This document shows, one piece after another, positions 46,201-56,240 of a stretch of 64,000 nucleotides of DNA. Every line of letters starts with the position of its first letter. Positions within the stretch are counted from its first letter, which is position 1. The notes beneath the pieces are model-generated. The model did no database searches, was not told the origin of the DNA, and saw nothing but the letters and a program-made list of their open reading frames with translations. The translations under genes were made by a program, and so were the position numbers. The stretch spans positions 3,782,001 through 3,846,000 of the forward strand of contig BSYQ01000008.1 in assembly GCA_030272585.1 (NCBI GenBank). Direction: 5' to 3'. Origin of the DNA: Bryopsis sp. KO-2023. Its lineage: Eukaryota > Chlorophyta > Ulvophyceae > Bryopsidales > Bryopsidaceae.

Positions 46201-46929
46201 CTTGGGTCAGAGGCGCCATCTCACTCTCAACTTCCATGGCCTCATCAGACTCGAACTTAGGTTAAAAGTTCAACCTTTATATCGCAACTTTACCCCCTTT
46301 TACGAACTCTCCTTTTCCCTTTAGGCCTAATATCCAAAATCTAAGTTTTTCCAGTCGATAACAGCGTTAGCTTCGCTATTCTCATATCCTGCTGATGCAA
46401 TACAGCTTTTTGCAGGCACGATACTGTCGTCAGCTGTTGCGTTCATTTGTCTTTTAACCTTGGTGGCTAGCTTGGCGCATTTTCCTTGTTTCGCCAGCCT
46501 TCATCCTTTTTCGCGTCAACCACATACGTTCTCTTGGTTTTCGCGTCAGCCACACATGTTCTCTACTATCCTACTTGAGAACACTTGAACACAACGCTGT
46601 CCCAGCCTCTTGGGATGATATTCGCCACCGCCACCATCACCTCCGCCATCAGGCGCACCTGGAATGCGGGGGTGTAACTAAGGACGGGTTCGCCTATCGC
46701 GGTGGTCATCACCTCCATCACCATCTGGCTTATCGTCACCAGGAACACCTCCTATACCTTCTCGCTTCCTGGCGCTTGCGTTATCCCAAGCAAGTTTATC
46801 GACTTGAACGCTTTTTCCACGTTTCCTTGAATGTCCTGGCGCGTTTCGTCTCCGTTGCGCGAGACATAAATGAGAGTAGCGCATTTATATATACCTCTCT
46901 GCCTTAGGAGTTGCGAGCTGCGCCTATCA

Positions 46930-47215
46930 CAAATTTCTGTGAAGACGACCTTTGCTGCTGCAACCATAGGGTGGCGCAATTCTCTTCAACCACATTTCTG
47001 TGAAACCCTTTGAAATTTGGTTGGCGCAGTTCACATCTCTGTGGGAACAACGTTTTCTTCAACCATAGGTTGGCGCAGTTGTCCTTCCACACTTCTGTGG
47101 AGACAACGTTTTCTTCAACCATAGGTTGGCGCAGTTGTCCTTCCACACTTCTGTGGAGACAACCTTTAAAACAACAGGTTGGCGCAGTTCGGCTTTTACC
47201 ACATTTCTGTGGACG
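46930..47215 (-). repeat. Imperfect about 56 bp tandem repeats in element C
   Basis: Units built around aggttggcgcagttgtcctt and cacttctgtggagacaac recur four to five times, close to the 5' end of element C in its own orientation. Confidence 0.75.
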
Positions 47216-48002
47216 AACTTTTCACAATTGCGCCAGCCGTTCCCTTAGTCGTTTTCACGCCGACCTTTTCACAATTGCGGCAGCCATTGCCTTGGTCGTT
47301 TTCACGCTAAAGTTAACGTGCCGCGCGCTCTGGCAGTTAGATTTTTCGACTTGCAGCGCGTTTTTCTGTGGGTCACACTTTCTGGAGTGACCAAATGAGT
47401 CATGCCGACAGTTCCTGGCGCAGTTTTCTATAGTCTTCTATAGTTAGCGCAGAACTTGGCGACTTAGGCGAATTTGGTCGACAAAGCTAAGGCTTCTTCG
47501 CCTAGCAAGTCCTCAGACTTAGGTGGAGGTAAGGCTTAGTTTTGGGCTTTTAAGAACCCTTAAAAAGCCTTTCTGGAGATTCCTATGAAATCTAGCTCCA
47601 GGGGCTTAAATTTCCAGGTCTACTCTCCTCAAGAAAACAGACAGAGGTCCTCTTTTCTCTTTCTGTCTCTTTTCCTCCCCTTGTCGACTCTTTTCGTTTC
47701 GAGATCGAGGGTTTTTCGACCTGTCGATCTTTTCATCGACCTGGGATCTCTATCGCCCAACTTTTCACGTCGAAAATTTTCGGCCCTCTTCTTTCCGCGA
47801 CGTTGGGAACCCGTTGGGAACCCTCTCGCCTTGGTTTCGCCTGGCCTACTTCAGGAATACCCCTGGAAAAACAACCTCCTCCCTGTCGACAGATCTTTTC
47901 GTCCAGATCTTTTCAAAATCGATCTTTCTATCCATTTTTTTTTCACTCCCGTTTCGTTTTCGACCACCACGACCTCTTGAGGAGCGACGTCGATCGACCC
48001 CA

Positions 48003-48014
48003 GCTCCGAAACCA
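48003..48014 (-). promoter_or_regulatory. Primer-binding site of element C
   Basis: tggtttcggagc on the minus strand, two bases inside the 5' LTR of C. It shows the element runs on the minus strand. Confidence 0.75.
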
Positions 48015-48016
48015 AT

Positions 48017-48225
48017 TGATAGTGGGGTGTGTGGTGGAAATAAATTTTCTACATACTCCCCCTGGGAGCGTTCCCCTACAACAGCGAATCCAACCAAAAC
48101 AACAACCCAACCAGTGTCTAACTACGTGTCCCTTAAATAGTACTCTAGGGCTATCACGAGTCACACTAATGATACAAGTCACCTCAACGCTCCCAGACCA
48201 GTCATTTCGTCTCAAATCACTATCA
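48017..48225 (-). repeat. 5' LTR of element C (minus orientation)
   Basis: 209 bp, identical to 40028-40236. A tatttaag motif on the minus strand may be the TATA box. Confidence 0.92.
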
Positions 48226-48230
48226 GTTTC

Positions 48231-49096
48231 TCTTCCAGAACATCATCTGTAGGTTTGGGGTTCCTAGATTCTTCCTGTGTGACAATGGGACAGAGTTTAA
48301 GGGTTTAGTTTTAGATTTATGCCAGCAGGAGGGCATAGAGATTAAGAACACTAGTCCGAACCATCCCAGAACGAATGGGCTGGCGGAGAGATTAAATCAG
48401 ACCCTGAAACAGGGAATAGTGGGTAGGCTAAAAGAAAAGCAGGCAGAAGAGACACCCACCACAGGTGCACTCTTATTTTCAGTCAAGGATTTACAGGGGG
48501 CTTTATTGGACAGTCTTAGAGACTATAATAGCAGGGTAAAAGAAACAACAGGGTACAGCCCTTTTGAATTAGTATATATTAGGAGGCAGGTGAATAAAAG
48601 GGATTGGGCAGCTTATCAATTAGGACAACAACTAGAGGAGTCTCAGGGAGATTTAGGGGAAGGATCCCAACCTCAGGGAGAAGGCTCTGGATCCCAGACT
48701 TTAGCTGAGAAAAGGGAAGAGGCACTTTTATTAGATCCTGTGATCCAGGAACTGCCAGTTCTGATCTCAGATAGGGAGTTAAAAGAGCTGAGTGAATTAA
48801 GAAAAAGGATGGAAGAAAGAGCTAAGGAATCAATAGGAACAGCTCAGTATAGGCAGCAGAGGAACTATGGTGAAAAACTTAAAGAAAAAGAAAGAATAGA
48901 AGCTCTTAAAATAGGGGATTCGGTTTTAGTTAGAATTAAGACTTCTAAGAAGCTAGTGGTTAAAGCTCAGGCAGGATTTCGAATAGAGGAAATAGATAGA
49001 ACGGGAGTTAGAGTTAAGGTCTCTAGGGGTACTCGACAGAGCCGGTGGGTGGCTCTGGAGGATGTCGCTGTACCCGGAGGAGAGCCTAGTACTTAG
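48231..49096 (+). pseudogene. Element B integrase, part downstream of element C
   Basis: It holds the second and third catalytic regions (LCDNGTEFKG and NGLAERLNQTL) and a long C-terminal part with a basic DNA-binding-like end (KIGDSVLVRIKTSKKL ... RWVALEDVAV). It is cut off from the upstream part by element C. Confidence 0.87.
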
Positions 49097-49265
49097 GAGA
49101 GTACTTTAGGAGAGTTTTACGGAGAAGCTTGGACCAAACTACTAGCGAGATATCCAAGAATAGAGAACAGTAGCGAGTGAGACGGGTTTTAAGGAGTGTC
49201 TTCGGGAGGTCAGGGATAAAGTTCTAAAAGATATTTCGTTAACGACGAAGACTTCGAAGGAAAGA

Positions 49266-49727
49266 ATGGCAGGAACAATGTCCGAACAGCAGCTGAACGA
49301 GTGCATGGTGGCTGAAGTGCTCCGCCTTCGGACGGAGTTAGAAAAACAAAGAGTGGAGGTTACTAGACGGCTCAAACGGGCCTTCGCAAACGAAACCACC
49401 GCTGGGAGGACGGCGAGAGAGTTACTCAGGCGCCAGAAAATCGCTCTACTGAGTAACTTAGAGAGTTTGGGGAGGATAGAAGACTTTCAAAGTCGACTGC
49501 GGAAAACCCAAGGGGAAGAGGAAATTCCGGAGGAGAGACTGCAGGAGGTGGTTCGCGAGAGGTCTAGGACTTCTGGGTGGCGACGACAGGATTCGAACCA
49601 AAAACGGCGGCTGGAAGTCGTGGGTGACATGCACGAACAGGAGATTAAGCGGGCGAGAGGAGAGGAGAGCGAGAGCGATGGGTTCGAAGTAACTGATAGC
49701 GAGAGTGAGGGAGAGAAGGGAGGTTGA
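49266..49727 (+). CDS. Element B accessory ORF 2 (153 aa)
   Basis: A small frame downstream of integrase. Residues about 1-80 are helical (CMVAEVLRLRTELEKQRVEV, ETTAGRTARELL, LLSNLESLGRIEDF). A basic middle (RRQDSNQKRRLEV) and an acidic tail (ESESDGFEVTDSESEGEKGG) follow. The TTAGRTAR motif and spacing resemble TRAGREAR in accessory ORF 1, so the two may be duplicates that diverged. No known family is recognised. Confidence 0.7.
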   Translation: MAGTMSEQQLNECMVAEVLRLRTELEKQRVEVTRRLKRAFANETTAGRTARELLRRQKIALLSNLESLGRIEDFQSRLRKTQGEEEIPEERLQEVVRERSRTSGWRRQDSNQKRRLEVVGDMHEQEIKRARGEESESDGFEVTDSESEGEKGG

Positions 49728-49948
49728 GACATCGGCAGGAGAGCTCTGGAGGATGTAGAACTCTGGTTGAGTGAGGGAGAATATTGGGAGACCCAACACA
49801 TAGATGTGGAGTCATCTTGAGAAGACATAGAGGAGTGTTTTTAAACCCCAAGCCTCGAGGCGTCGAATTCCTTCGACTGAGAAAAAGAAAACCAACGGAG
49901 CGGGAGGTTTTACTTTTTGTTTAAAAAAAAAAAAAGAGAGAAAAGAGA

Positions 49949-51274
49949 ATGGTTGAGTGGCGTCAAAGAGTGGAGGAAGCGATCGAGAGGATCGAGGCAG
50001 GGGCGGTGCAGTCCAGAGAGGGGGCTAGAGCACTGGAGGATTTATTTAGGGGAGAAGAGTCGTTGGCGGAGGAATATACTCGGAACCAGCTGAAATGGCA
50101 GGAGGAGCGACAAAAGCTCATCCAGGAAAACTCCGCCCTTCGACAGGCTGCAAGCGAGGGCGATGCGGGTTCATCTAGTTCTGCTGCTCAGGTGATCCTC
50201 CTGCAGCATGAACGGGATCAGCTGCTCTTACGAGTGGTTGAACTGGAGGAGTCGCTTCAGGCGGCTCAAGCCAGTATCGCCTCGGAGGACTTGGAAACGG
50301 TGAGGTTGCGACAGGAAGTCGTGGATCTCGAGGGGCAGCTGAGGCAGACGGATGCAGGAAAACGGCAGATGGAGGAACGGAGAACCGCGAGAGGATTCAG
50401 AGTCGACGACAGCGATGACGATCACAACAGCGGCGGGGATAGAGAAGAGCATGGAAGGAAAAGAGGAGAAAGGGATGACATCGATCATGGTGGAGACAGA
50501 GAAGGAGGAGAATTTGGCAGAGTGGGAATCAGTGGAGGTGCTGCTAGAGAGGAACAAGAAAGGGATGAAAGAGTGGAGGACCAGGACATGATTGATCCCA
50601 CGGGAGGACGAGAGGGAGGTAGTCAAGGTGGCAGCGGAATCAGAGAGAGGGCGGATCACAGTGATGGAGGTGGAGGAACGGATGCAGGAATCGATCAAGC
50701 ACAGATCAAAGAGGAGGAGGACAATCCCGGCGGGGACTGGGTTGAGGGGAACTGCTTTTTCTGCAGGTCGCGAAATGCAGTGAAACCCATCGGCGGGGCA
50801 TGTTCTCGGCACCAAGCCTGTCACCGGATTGGTTGTCGAGACCGTGCTTGGTTGGCGGGGAGCTTGGAGCTGGACATGAATGAAGGGGGCATGGGAACCT
50901 TTCGCAGGATATACGCTCCCGAATCATCGATCGCACCGCCGGCAAACTTCTCCGATCAGACATGTTCTCTATGTCGATTGATCGGAGGAGCAAATCATTT
51001 TCGCTCCATCTACCCAGCGACCTCTCGACCCCGTCTGGAAATCAACCGCGCCACACATCGGGCTCGGAGTCATGTGCGAGCGGATCAGTTCCCAGGAGCA
51101 TGGGTCGACAATGAGCAGCAGAGCCATCCAGTGGAGACCCTCCTGGATGAGAGATTGATCGAAATCCATGGAGCGACCACTCCTCCACTCTCCCGAAAGA
51201 GGACTGCTCGAAAAGGAGCAACATCAGCAGCTGCAGCATCCAGCAAACGACAAAGGGGACCCAGTGGCAGCTAG
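49949..51274 (+). CDS. Element B accessory ORF 3: coiled coil plus Cys/His-rich domain (441 aa)
   Basis: Residues about 1-145 form a coiled coil (RVEEAIERIEAG, LLLRVVELEESLQAAQ, VDLEGQLRQTDA). About 145-265 is a disordered Asp/Gly/Arg-rich stretch. About 268-345 has metal-binding spacing: NCFFCRSRN, ACSRHQACHRIGCRDRAWL and QTCSLCRLIGG. The C-terminus is basic (SRKRTARKG, SSKRQRGP) and could be a nuclear signal. It lies downstream of integrase and upstream of the 3' LTR, where some elements carry env-like or accessory genes. There is no signal peptide or membrane segment, so it is not env-like. I infer a nucleic-acid-binding or regulatory role; the family is unknown. Confidence 0.72.
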   Translation: MVEWRQRVEEAIERIEAGAVQSREGARALEDLFRGEESLAEEYTRNQLKWQEERQKLIQENSALRQAASEGDAGSSSSAAQVILLQHERDQLLLRVVELEESLQAAQASIASEDLETVRLRQEVVDLEGQLRQTDAGKRQMEERRTARGFRVDDSDDDHNSGGDREEHGRKRGERDDIDHGGDREGGEFGRVGISGGAAREEQERDERVEDQDMIDPTGGREGGSQGGSGIRERADHSDGGGGTDAGIDQAQIKEEEDNPGGDWVEGNCFFCRSRNAVKPIGGACSRHQACHRIGCRDRAWLAGSLELDMNEGGMGTFRRIYAPESSIAPPANFSDQTCSLCRLIGGANHFRSIYPATSRPRLEINRATHRARSHVRADQFPGAWVDNEQQSHPVETLLDERLIEIHGATTPPLSRKRTARKGATSAAAASSKRQRGPSGS

Positions 51275-51495
51275 AGAGAGGGTAAATTTCTGGGAGAGTA
51301 GAAATTAAAAAAAAAAAAAATAATAATAAATAAAAATTGGATAACAGTGAAGAGGGGGATTCCCTTTGTGAAAGGGTGTTATTACTGGGTTATCAAAGGG
51401 GTGTGGATTTTTGCCAAAATTTTATAAGGCTTTCTTTTTCATATTATTTTCTTGAATTGAGAAAATAAGAGGGGGATTCTAAAAAAAAAAAAAAA

Positions 51496-51650
51496 GGGGA
51501 GAGACAAATCTTGTGGATTTTCTGGTAGACAAAAAGGGAGAGACAAATCCTGTGGATTTTCTAATAGACAAAAAGGGAGAGACAAATCCTGTGGATTTTC
51601 TGATAGACAATAAGGGAGAGACAAATTCTGTGGATTTTCTGGTAGAATAA
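51496..51650 (+). repeat. 39 bp tandem repeats before the 3' LTR of element B
   Basis: Four units of gggagagacaaatcctgtgg plus attttctgatagac-like sequence. They lie in the 3' untranslated part of B. Confidence 0.85.
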
Positions 51651-51859
51651 GGGAGGACTTAGAAGTGTTGAATACACTTAATAGGGGGTTTGATGTGGGT
51701 GTTGAATACACTCAATGGAGTTTTGATGTGGGTGCAAGAGGTGAAATGAACAGTATGGTTGAAAGGAAGAAAGACTGCATGAGATGCAGTGGGTTTTTGA
51801 TTAGGTTTTGGGTACGCATAGAGTGATTTCTATGCGGGTGTAAGGGGGAGCGTCACAGC

Positions 51860-53250
51860 TGTGACGGAGCTAGAAAGAACATGGCAGATGTACTGCCACC
51901 AGATGTAATGATTATTCCGATGATAATTCGGAAGAATGGAATTGCCAACTCACACTGATAAACAGTCGTATTTTACGCTGCTCTATGTGAGACCTGGTGG
52001 TTCGTACGTCGGGTTCAATTCCTGACGAGGTCGATGACGTAGGAAAAGTTGTATATTGATACGCTGGAAGATATCGAATAGCTGGCACGCCAACCCATGG
52101 CTAGCGCAGAGTACTAGGAGTCTTACTGCCGGCACTGTCGTTTTATGACATCCGAGGTATGACTTCTACGAAACGTGCGGCTGGGAACACAAGGAGCCAG
52201 CGAAAACACTATGGATTCCAGCGAAACGGATACAACTCCCTACGAAAAACGATCTCTTAGGCGATACGCACGACTGGCAGTCGGGTCGCTAGTCGACCCC
52301 TGTCGTGACGCCGAACTCGCGGCCAGCACACATGCGCTAGCGCTAGAACCGGCCGCGAGTATAAATATCCCACAGAATTCTGGTTAAGGGGAGACAGAAC
52401 TCGGTGAATACCTCGTTTACTTCTTACTTCGGACATCTATCTATAGGAGGACTCTCTTATCGTGACGGACTTAAGGAAAGCTTCGCGACTTACCTTAAAC
52501 GGGAATCCCGACCGGACGAGGTACTTCTGGCCAAAGATAGCATCATCCAAGGTTTTCTGAAGTACACTTTTGAAATGGGATACACCATCCCTTCTCTTTC
52601 TGTAAAAATATTCTCTTGCTATTATTCTTGTGTCTCTGAGTGTCTTTATTCAAAATAAGATTGTTTCTGATCAAACTTTGATTCTAGAGGAAATAGGAGT
52701 GGAGTCAGAATAGTAAGAGAAGGTGCTGCCCTTCTCTTAGGAGGTTTTTCTCCACTCAGAGGAGCCGACCTCTCCTCTGAGTGTCTCCTTTCGTTTTTGG
52801 TGTTTGCGATTTGTGTTTTCTCTCTTTCTCCAGCTCAGTTTCCAGAGTCCTCTTAGGCCATGGTCTCTTAGCGACCATCCTCCAGGGGACTCCACTTTCT
52901 GTCTCACTCTCGGGAGCAAGGCCCTCTTAGCGGGTGTCTCCGTCGACTTTGACTCGTGTTGCGTTCAGATGCCTGGTCTTAGGCTTTTCGTTGTTATGGG
53001 GAATCGAGACTGTGACTCTCGGATGGTGATGATTGTTAGCGCGACTGGTCTTAGCCGACTTCTTAGGTGACGATAGTTTCAGTGCGTCGCAGTTTAGATA
53101 CCAAGTTTTTGGATAAGACATTCAACGTCGGCGTAGTCCGACTCCGTTGCCGTAGACAGACTCTGCGGTAGTTCAGTACGACTCTACCTTCAGTCGCGGC
53201 GCGAATGAAGAATTAGTAGTTGTGCCGAATGCGTTTTCAGGAGCGTCACA
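51860..53250 (+). repeat. 3' LTR of element B
   Basis: About 1.39 kb, nearly identical to 32904-34282. It ends cgtcaca, followed by the target duplicate aagtg. Confidence 0.92.
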
Positions 53251-53255
53251 AAGTG

Positions 53256-53816
53256 CCAATTCTTTAAAGTCGCGTCAAAAGGGAGTTGAAACGCGACAGG
53301 GCGTGAAGGACGGTTGCAGGAGGTTGAGGGGTGCGTTGGACACCTGAAAGGTAGCGCAAGTCGCGTCAGAAGTCGACAGCATGCAGGGTAGCGACGTGCT
53401 GTGCAGGCTGTGGAGCGAGGTCGAAGTGAGGTCGACATTTGATGACGTGGTTCTGGAGTGTAAGTCGTGGAGGACGAGAGCAAAGCGTGGAAGTCTATCG
53501 GGCAGAGTGTGACGTTTTAATCGTTGGGACAGTGACAGAGGCGTCAGATTCCAGAAATTTACAGAGTGTGAGATGGAAGGATGCAGTCAGAATGTTTGAA
53601 AATGATTTTGAATGGTGTGAAAGAATTTGGTGGAAACTTTGCTATGAATAGAGAGCTGATGCCTTTAAAAAGGGTAAAAGAGAGGTTATGAAGAGGATGG
53701 AGTTTTGGTGGATAGAAAGAGCACTCAGAGTTTGGAAATTTGTGGAATGAAAGGAAGGTGAAAAAGGTTATTAATATTTTCAAATTTGAGGACAAATTTC
53801 CTTAAGGAAGGAGGAT
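53256..53816 (+). other. Element A interior, downstream half
   Basis: Continuation of element A after element B. No gene is seen. It ends with a purine tract (aaggaaggagga) before the 3' LTR. Confidence 0.7.
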
Positions 53817-54082
53817 TGTTACGTGTGGGAAGTTTAGATCACGTTTGGAAAAGGTTCAAGGGAGTTAGAGTGCCACGTGGGGGTTTGTGACCACGTGTAA
53901 TGGGTAGCTTCTTGATGGGAGTAAGTTCTGAGAAGCTCCTGGAACTTAGAACCCAAGTTCATGGTGAATTTACAAGGTTCTAGCTTCCAGGCACAATCCA
54001 ATTCGCAGTCTTTCTGTGGATAAAAAGGCGTTGTATTCTGAACTACTTGTAACTTCTGGTCCGACCTTTTCTTCCTGTGACA
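53817..54082 (+). repeat. 3' LTR of element A
   Basis: 266 bp, identical to 31729-31994; followed by target duplicate atttc. Confidence 0.93.
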
Positions 54083-54087
54083 ATTTC

Positions 54088-54887
54088 GCAATATGTCATT
54101 GTTTCCCTAATTTTCAATCCCTCCTATTGTCGTTTATTCTTCATGGTTGGTTCATGGTAACTTACCATTGGTAAGACGGCCAAACTTTTTGAACTCGATT
54201 TGGCGGGATTAATTAATCAAATCCAAATTCATACTTGTTTTTTCTGTCTTTCGAATAATCCATAACTTGAAAATGTCAGGGATTGTCAATTGCTTTTTCT
54301 TCTCTCCAAAAACACACCCAGTTTGGTGTGAATTACCTGTAGCCATCTTCGATCGATCAATCCGAACCCCTTCAAATTCCATATTTGTACAGGCGATAAT
54401 GTACAAAAGTCTGCAATCTACAATCAGTACTGTACAATTGCTATTTTACAAGAATGTACAAATATGCCCATTGTTTTCCCATCATGCTCGTGGTGTGTCT
54501 TTGAATGTGTTGGTCATGAGCACACAATTGTGTGCAATTGTCTTGCAAGATAAATCGACTCATGTTGAGACAATCTGTGGAAAGGAGCTCCCTCGAGAGG
54601 ATGTTTCCTTAGCCAGTGCTCGGAATGTGCATGGTCATGTGGTGCAGCTCTTGCCTGATTTGTTTCTTTTTGGGGGAAACACAGCTACAAAGATCAATGT
54701 TCGACAATTACCCTAGCATTCAGAGTGAGAGAACGATGCCCAGCCAACCACAGAAAAAGTTGATCAGCCTCGTGAATGCAATGAATCTAGTGACCACATA
54801 GCAATCCAGGTCACACCATTTGTGGGGTTCGACCACCATGATATGACCACCTGGGCACCGAGAAGAAGAAGTGGTGAGCAGGTTGGG
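54088..54887. other. Right-arm sequence upstream of the Cys-rich gene
   Basis: Mirror of left-arm 11390-11950. No gene. It is the probable promoter region of the Cys-rich gene; about 140 bp near 54320-54460 have no counterpart in the left arm. Confidence 0.5.
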
Positions 54888-54893
54888 TATAAA
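54888..54893 (+). promoter_or_regulatory. TATA box of the Cys-rich gene, right copy
   Basis: tataaa, 70 bp upstream of the ATG at 54963, conserved in both arms. Confidence 0.6.
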
Positions 54894-54962
54894 GCGCTGA
54901 TAGACAGTCGTTTCTGCAGAAAAGAAACACTGTTCGCAAAGCACTGGATATTTCAGCTTACG

Positions 54963-55502
54963 ATGCGCACCTTTGTCGCGATTCTCCTGGTTGGCCTCGT
55001 GGCCAGCGCAGCTGTGACTGTGGCGGTGGCCGAAACGGGTCGGTTCCATGTTTCCGCTCCTCGTTCCTCGTTAAAAAAGTGGCAGCGATAGAATTGTTCC
55101 TTAGTGGAAAACCTAATGCTCTCCTTTCTCCTGCAGGCATCAAGGCTCCACAAGGATCTTTGGCTCCCGGGCGCCGATTGACTGGTTGCGGTTGGACAAG
55201 TGAGTGAAAGTGTACGTGACCGCGTCGGGTGCGATTTTATGGTTTTCGCGACAAACATTTGAGTTGCTTTCTTTGGTTGATACTTCGCAGACTGTTATTG
55301 GTTCGGCAAAAACAAATGCTGCCATGGCGCGTACTGGGATGAATGGCGTTGCCAATGTAAGTGCAACGGAGGCTGTTATGGAGGTGGCGGCGGCGGAGGA
55401 GGTGGCGGCGGCGGAGGAGGTGGCGGCGGCGGAGGTGGCGGCGGTGGTGGCGGAGGAGGAGGTGGAGGAGGAGGCGGTGGTGGCGGCGGTGGTGGCCGCT
55501 GA
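54963..55502 (+). CDS. Small secreted Cys-rich protein with poly-Gly tail, right copy
   Basis: Exons 54963-55038, 55137-55199 and 55291-55502 give 116 residues. Signal peptide, linker and Cys block (CHGAYWDEWRCQCKCNGGCY) are as in the left copy, with one Asp-to-Glu change. The poly-Gly tail is about 39 residues, two shorter than in the left copy. Splice sites are conserved in both copies. Both copies are open, so both may be expressed. Function is unknown. Confidence 0.75.
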
Positions 55503-55977
55503 GCTCACTTTTTTGCTAATGTCGCCGTTCCCAGAATGCCTCCAAAGCACGTGTTTTTGGCCTCAACGAAGAAGCCGCCCGAACCGTTTGTTGGAGTGCA
55601 GCTGGGTGATTGGTGATTCGTCATGTAGTTTTCCGAAGATGCGGATCGTTGTGCTCTGTGTGACTGGTTTTGGATGGTGTTTCTTTTTTTTCTAGGCAAG
55701 ATTTCAACTTTCGATCAATTTTGGACCCTTTCCTATAATTTTGGGCGTAAAACTGTGACCCACAAGGCACCAGGCCTACAATACAATTAATTATATAAAC
55801 CATTGTTTAAATTTGCAAATGTGAGAGTGCTGTAAAACTTGGATTTGTGTTGATTTTGAAAAACATCCTGTGGACAGTGTCTGCGATTTGATAGTTGAAA
55901 ATAAAAGACACCCACCCACCGAAATTGGCATGCATCTTTTTGACACACACACAATTAAAAGGAACACCATAGAATTA
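55503..55977. other. Right-arm sequence with no supported gene
   Basis: Mirror of left-arm 10265-10758. Nothing recognised. Confidence 0.5.
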
Positions 55978-56240
55978 CACTATAGGATTGGACTCCTGGT
56001 GCGCTGTGAAATGATTTAGAGGGAAGAAAAAATATTTTTGGGAAATATAGAATAGAGGGAGCAAGCATATTAAACGGAAATTCACAAAAAACATGATGTT
56101 CCGATTCTTATCATTCATATCGATTCACATCTTGCTCTTTGGTCGCAACAACGTTTCGAAACACGTTGTAGCGAGCAGTGAGCACGATATTACGAGCAAT
56201 CAAAACATTTCACTACGTATCAGGGGTCAAATCCTATAGT
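55978..56240. mobile_element. MITE, right copy
   Basis: Counterpart of 9972-10264 with the same terminal motif (cactatagga...cctatagt). Its presence in both arms dates it before the duplication. The interior has diverged more than the ends. Confidence 0.7.

Larger units (their letters stand above)
40028..48225 (-). mobile_element. Element C: degraded non-autonomous LTR element inside element B
   Basis: LTRs of 209 bp (40028-40236 and 48017-48225) with tgatagtg/cactatca ends are identical to my reading. The target duplicate gtttc is at 40023-40027 and 48226-48230, inside the integrase region of B. Orientation is minus: the primer-binding site (tggtttcggagc on the minus strand) is at 48003-48014 and a purine tract adjoins 40237. 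The 7.8 kb interior has only short scattered open stretches on the minus strand and many breaks, with no domain I can name. It is the innermost and so youngest insertion of the nest. Confidence 0.9.
32904..53250 (+). mobile_element. Element B: Ty3/Gypsy-like element with accessory ORFs, split by element C
   Basis: Long LTRs (32904-34282 and 51860-53250, about 1.38 kb) with tgtgacg/cgtcaca ends. The target duplicate aagtg lies at 32899-32903 and 53251-53255, inside element A. A primer-binding-like site follows the left LTR and a purine tract (taagggggag) precedes the right LTR. Gene order: gag-protease, RT-RNase H, a small accessory ORF, integrase, two more accessory ORFs. I saw only a handful of differences between the LTRs, so insertion was very recent. 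Apart from the insertion of C into the integrase region, it looks nearly whole. Without C it is about 12.1 kb, which is long for the group. Confidence 0.93.
31729..54082 (+). mobile_element. Element A: short non-autonomous LTR element, split by element B
   Basis: LTRs of 266 bp at 31729-31994 and 53817-54082 are identical to my reading. The target duplicate atttc lies on both sides (31724-31728, 54083-54087), and the left arm shows the empty site gcgaaatagtg at about 11949-11959. A primer-binding site follows the left LTR and a purine tract precedes the right one. Its own sequence is only about 2 kb: 31729-32898 and 53256-54082. The interior holds a 40 bp tandem duplication (about 32030-32109) and no recognisable intact gene, so it looks like a LARD/TRIM-type passenger. 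Identical LTRs mean a very recent insertion. Confidence 0.92.

Noticed and set aside
49949-51274. Envelope gene of element B
   Set aside because: No signal peptide, membrane segment or cleavage site; it is a coiled-coil and Cys/His-rich protein.
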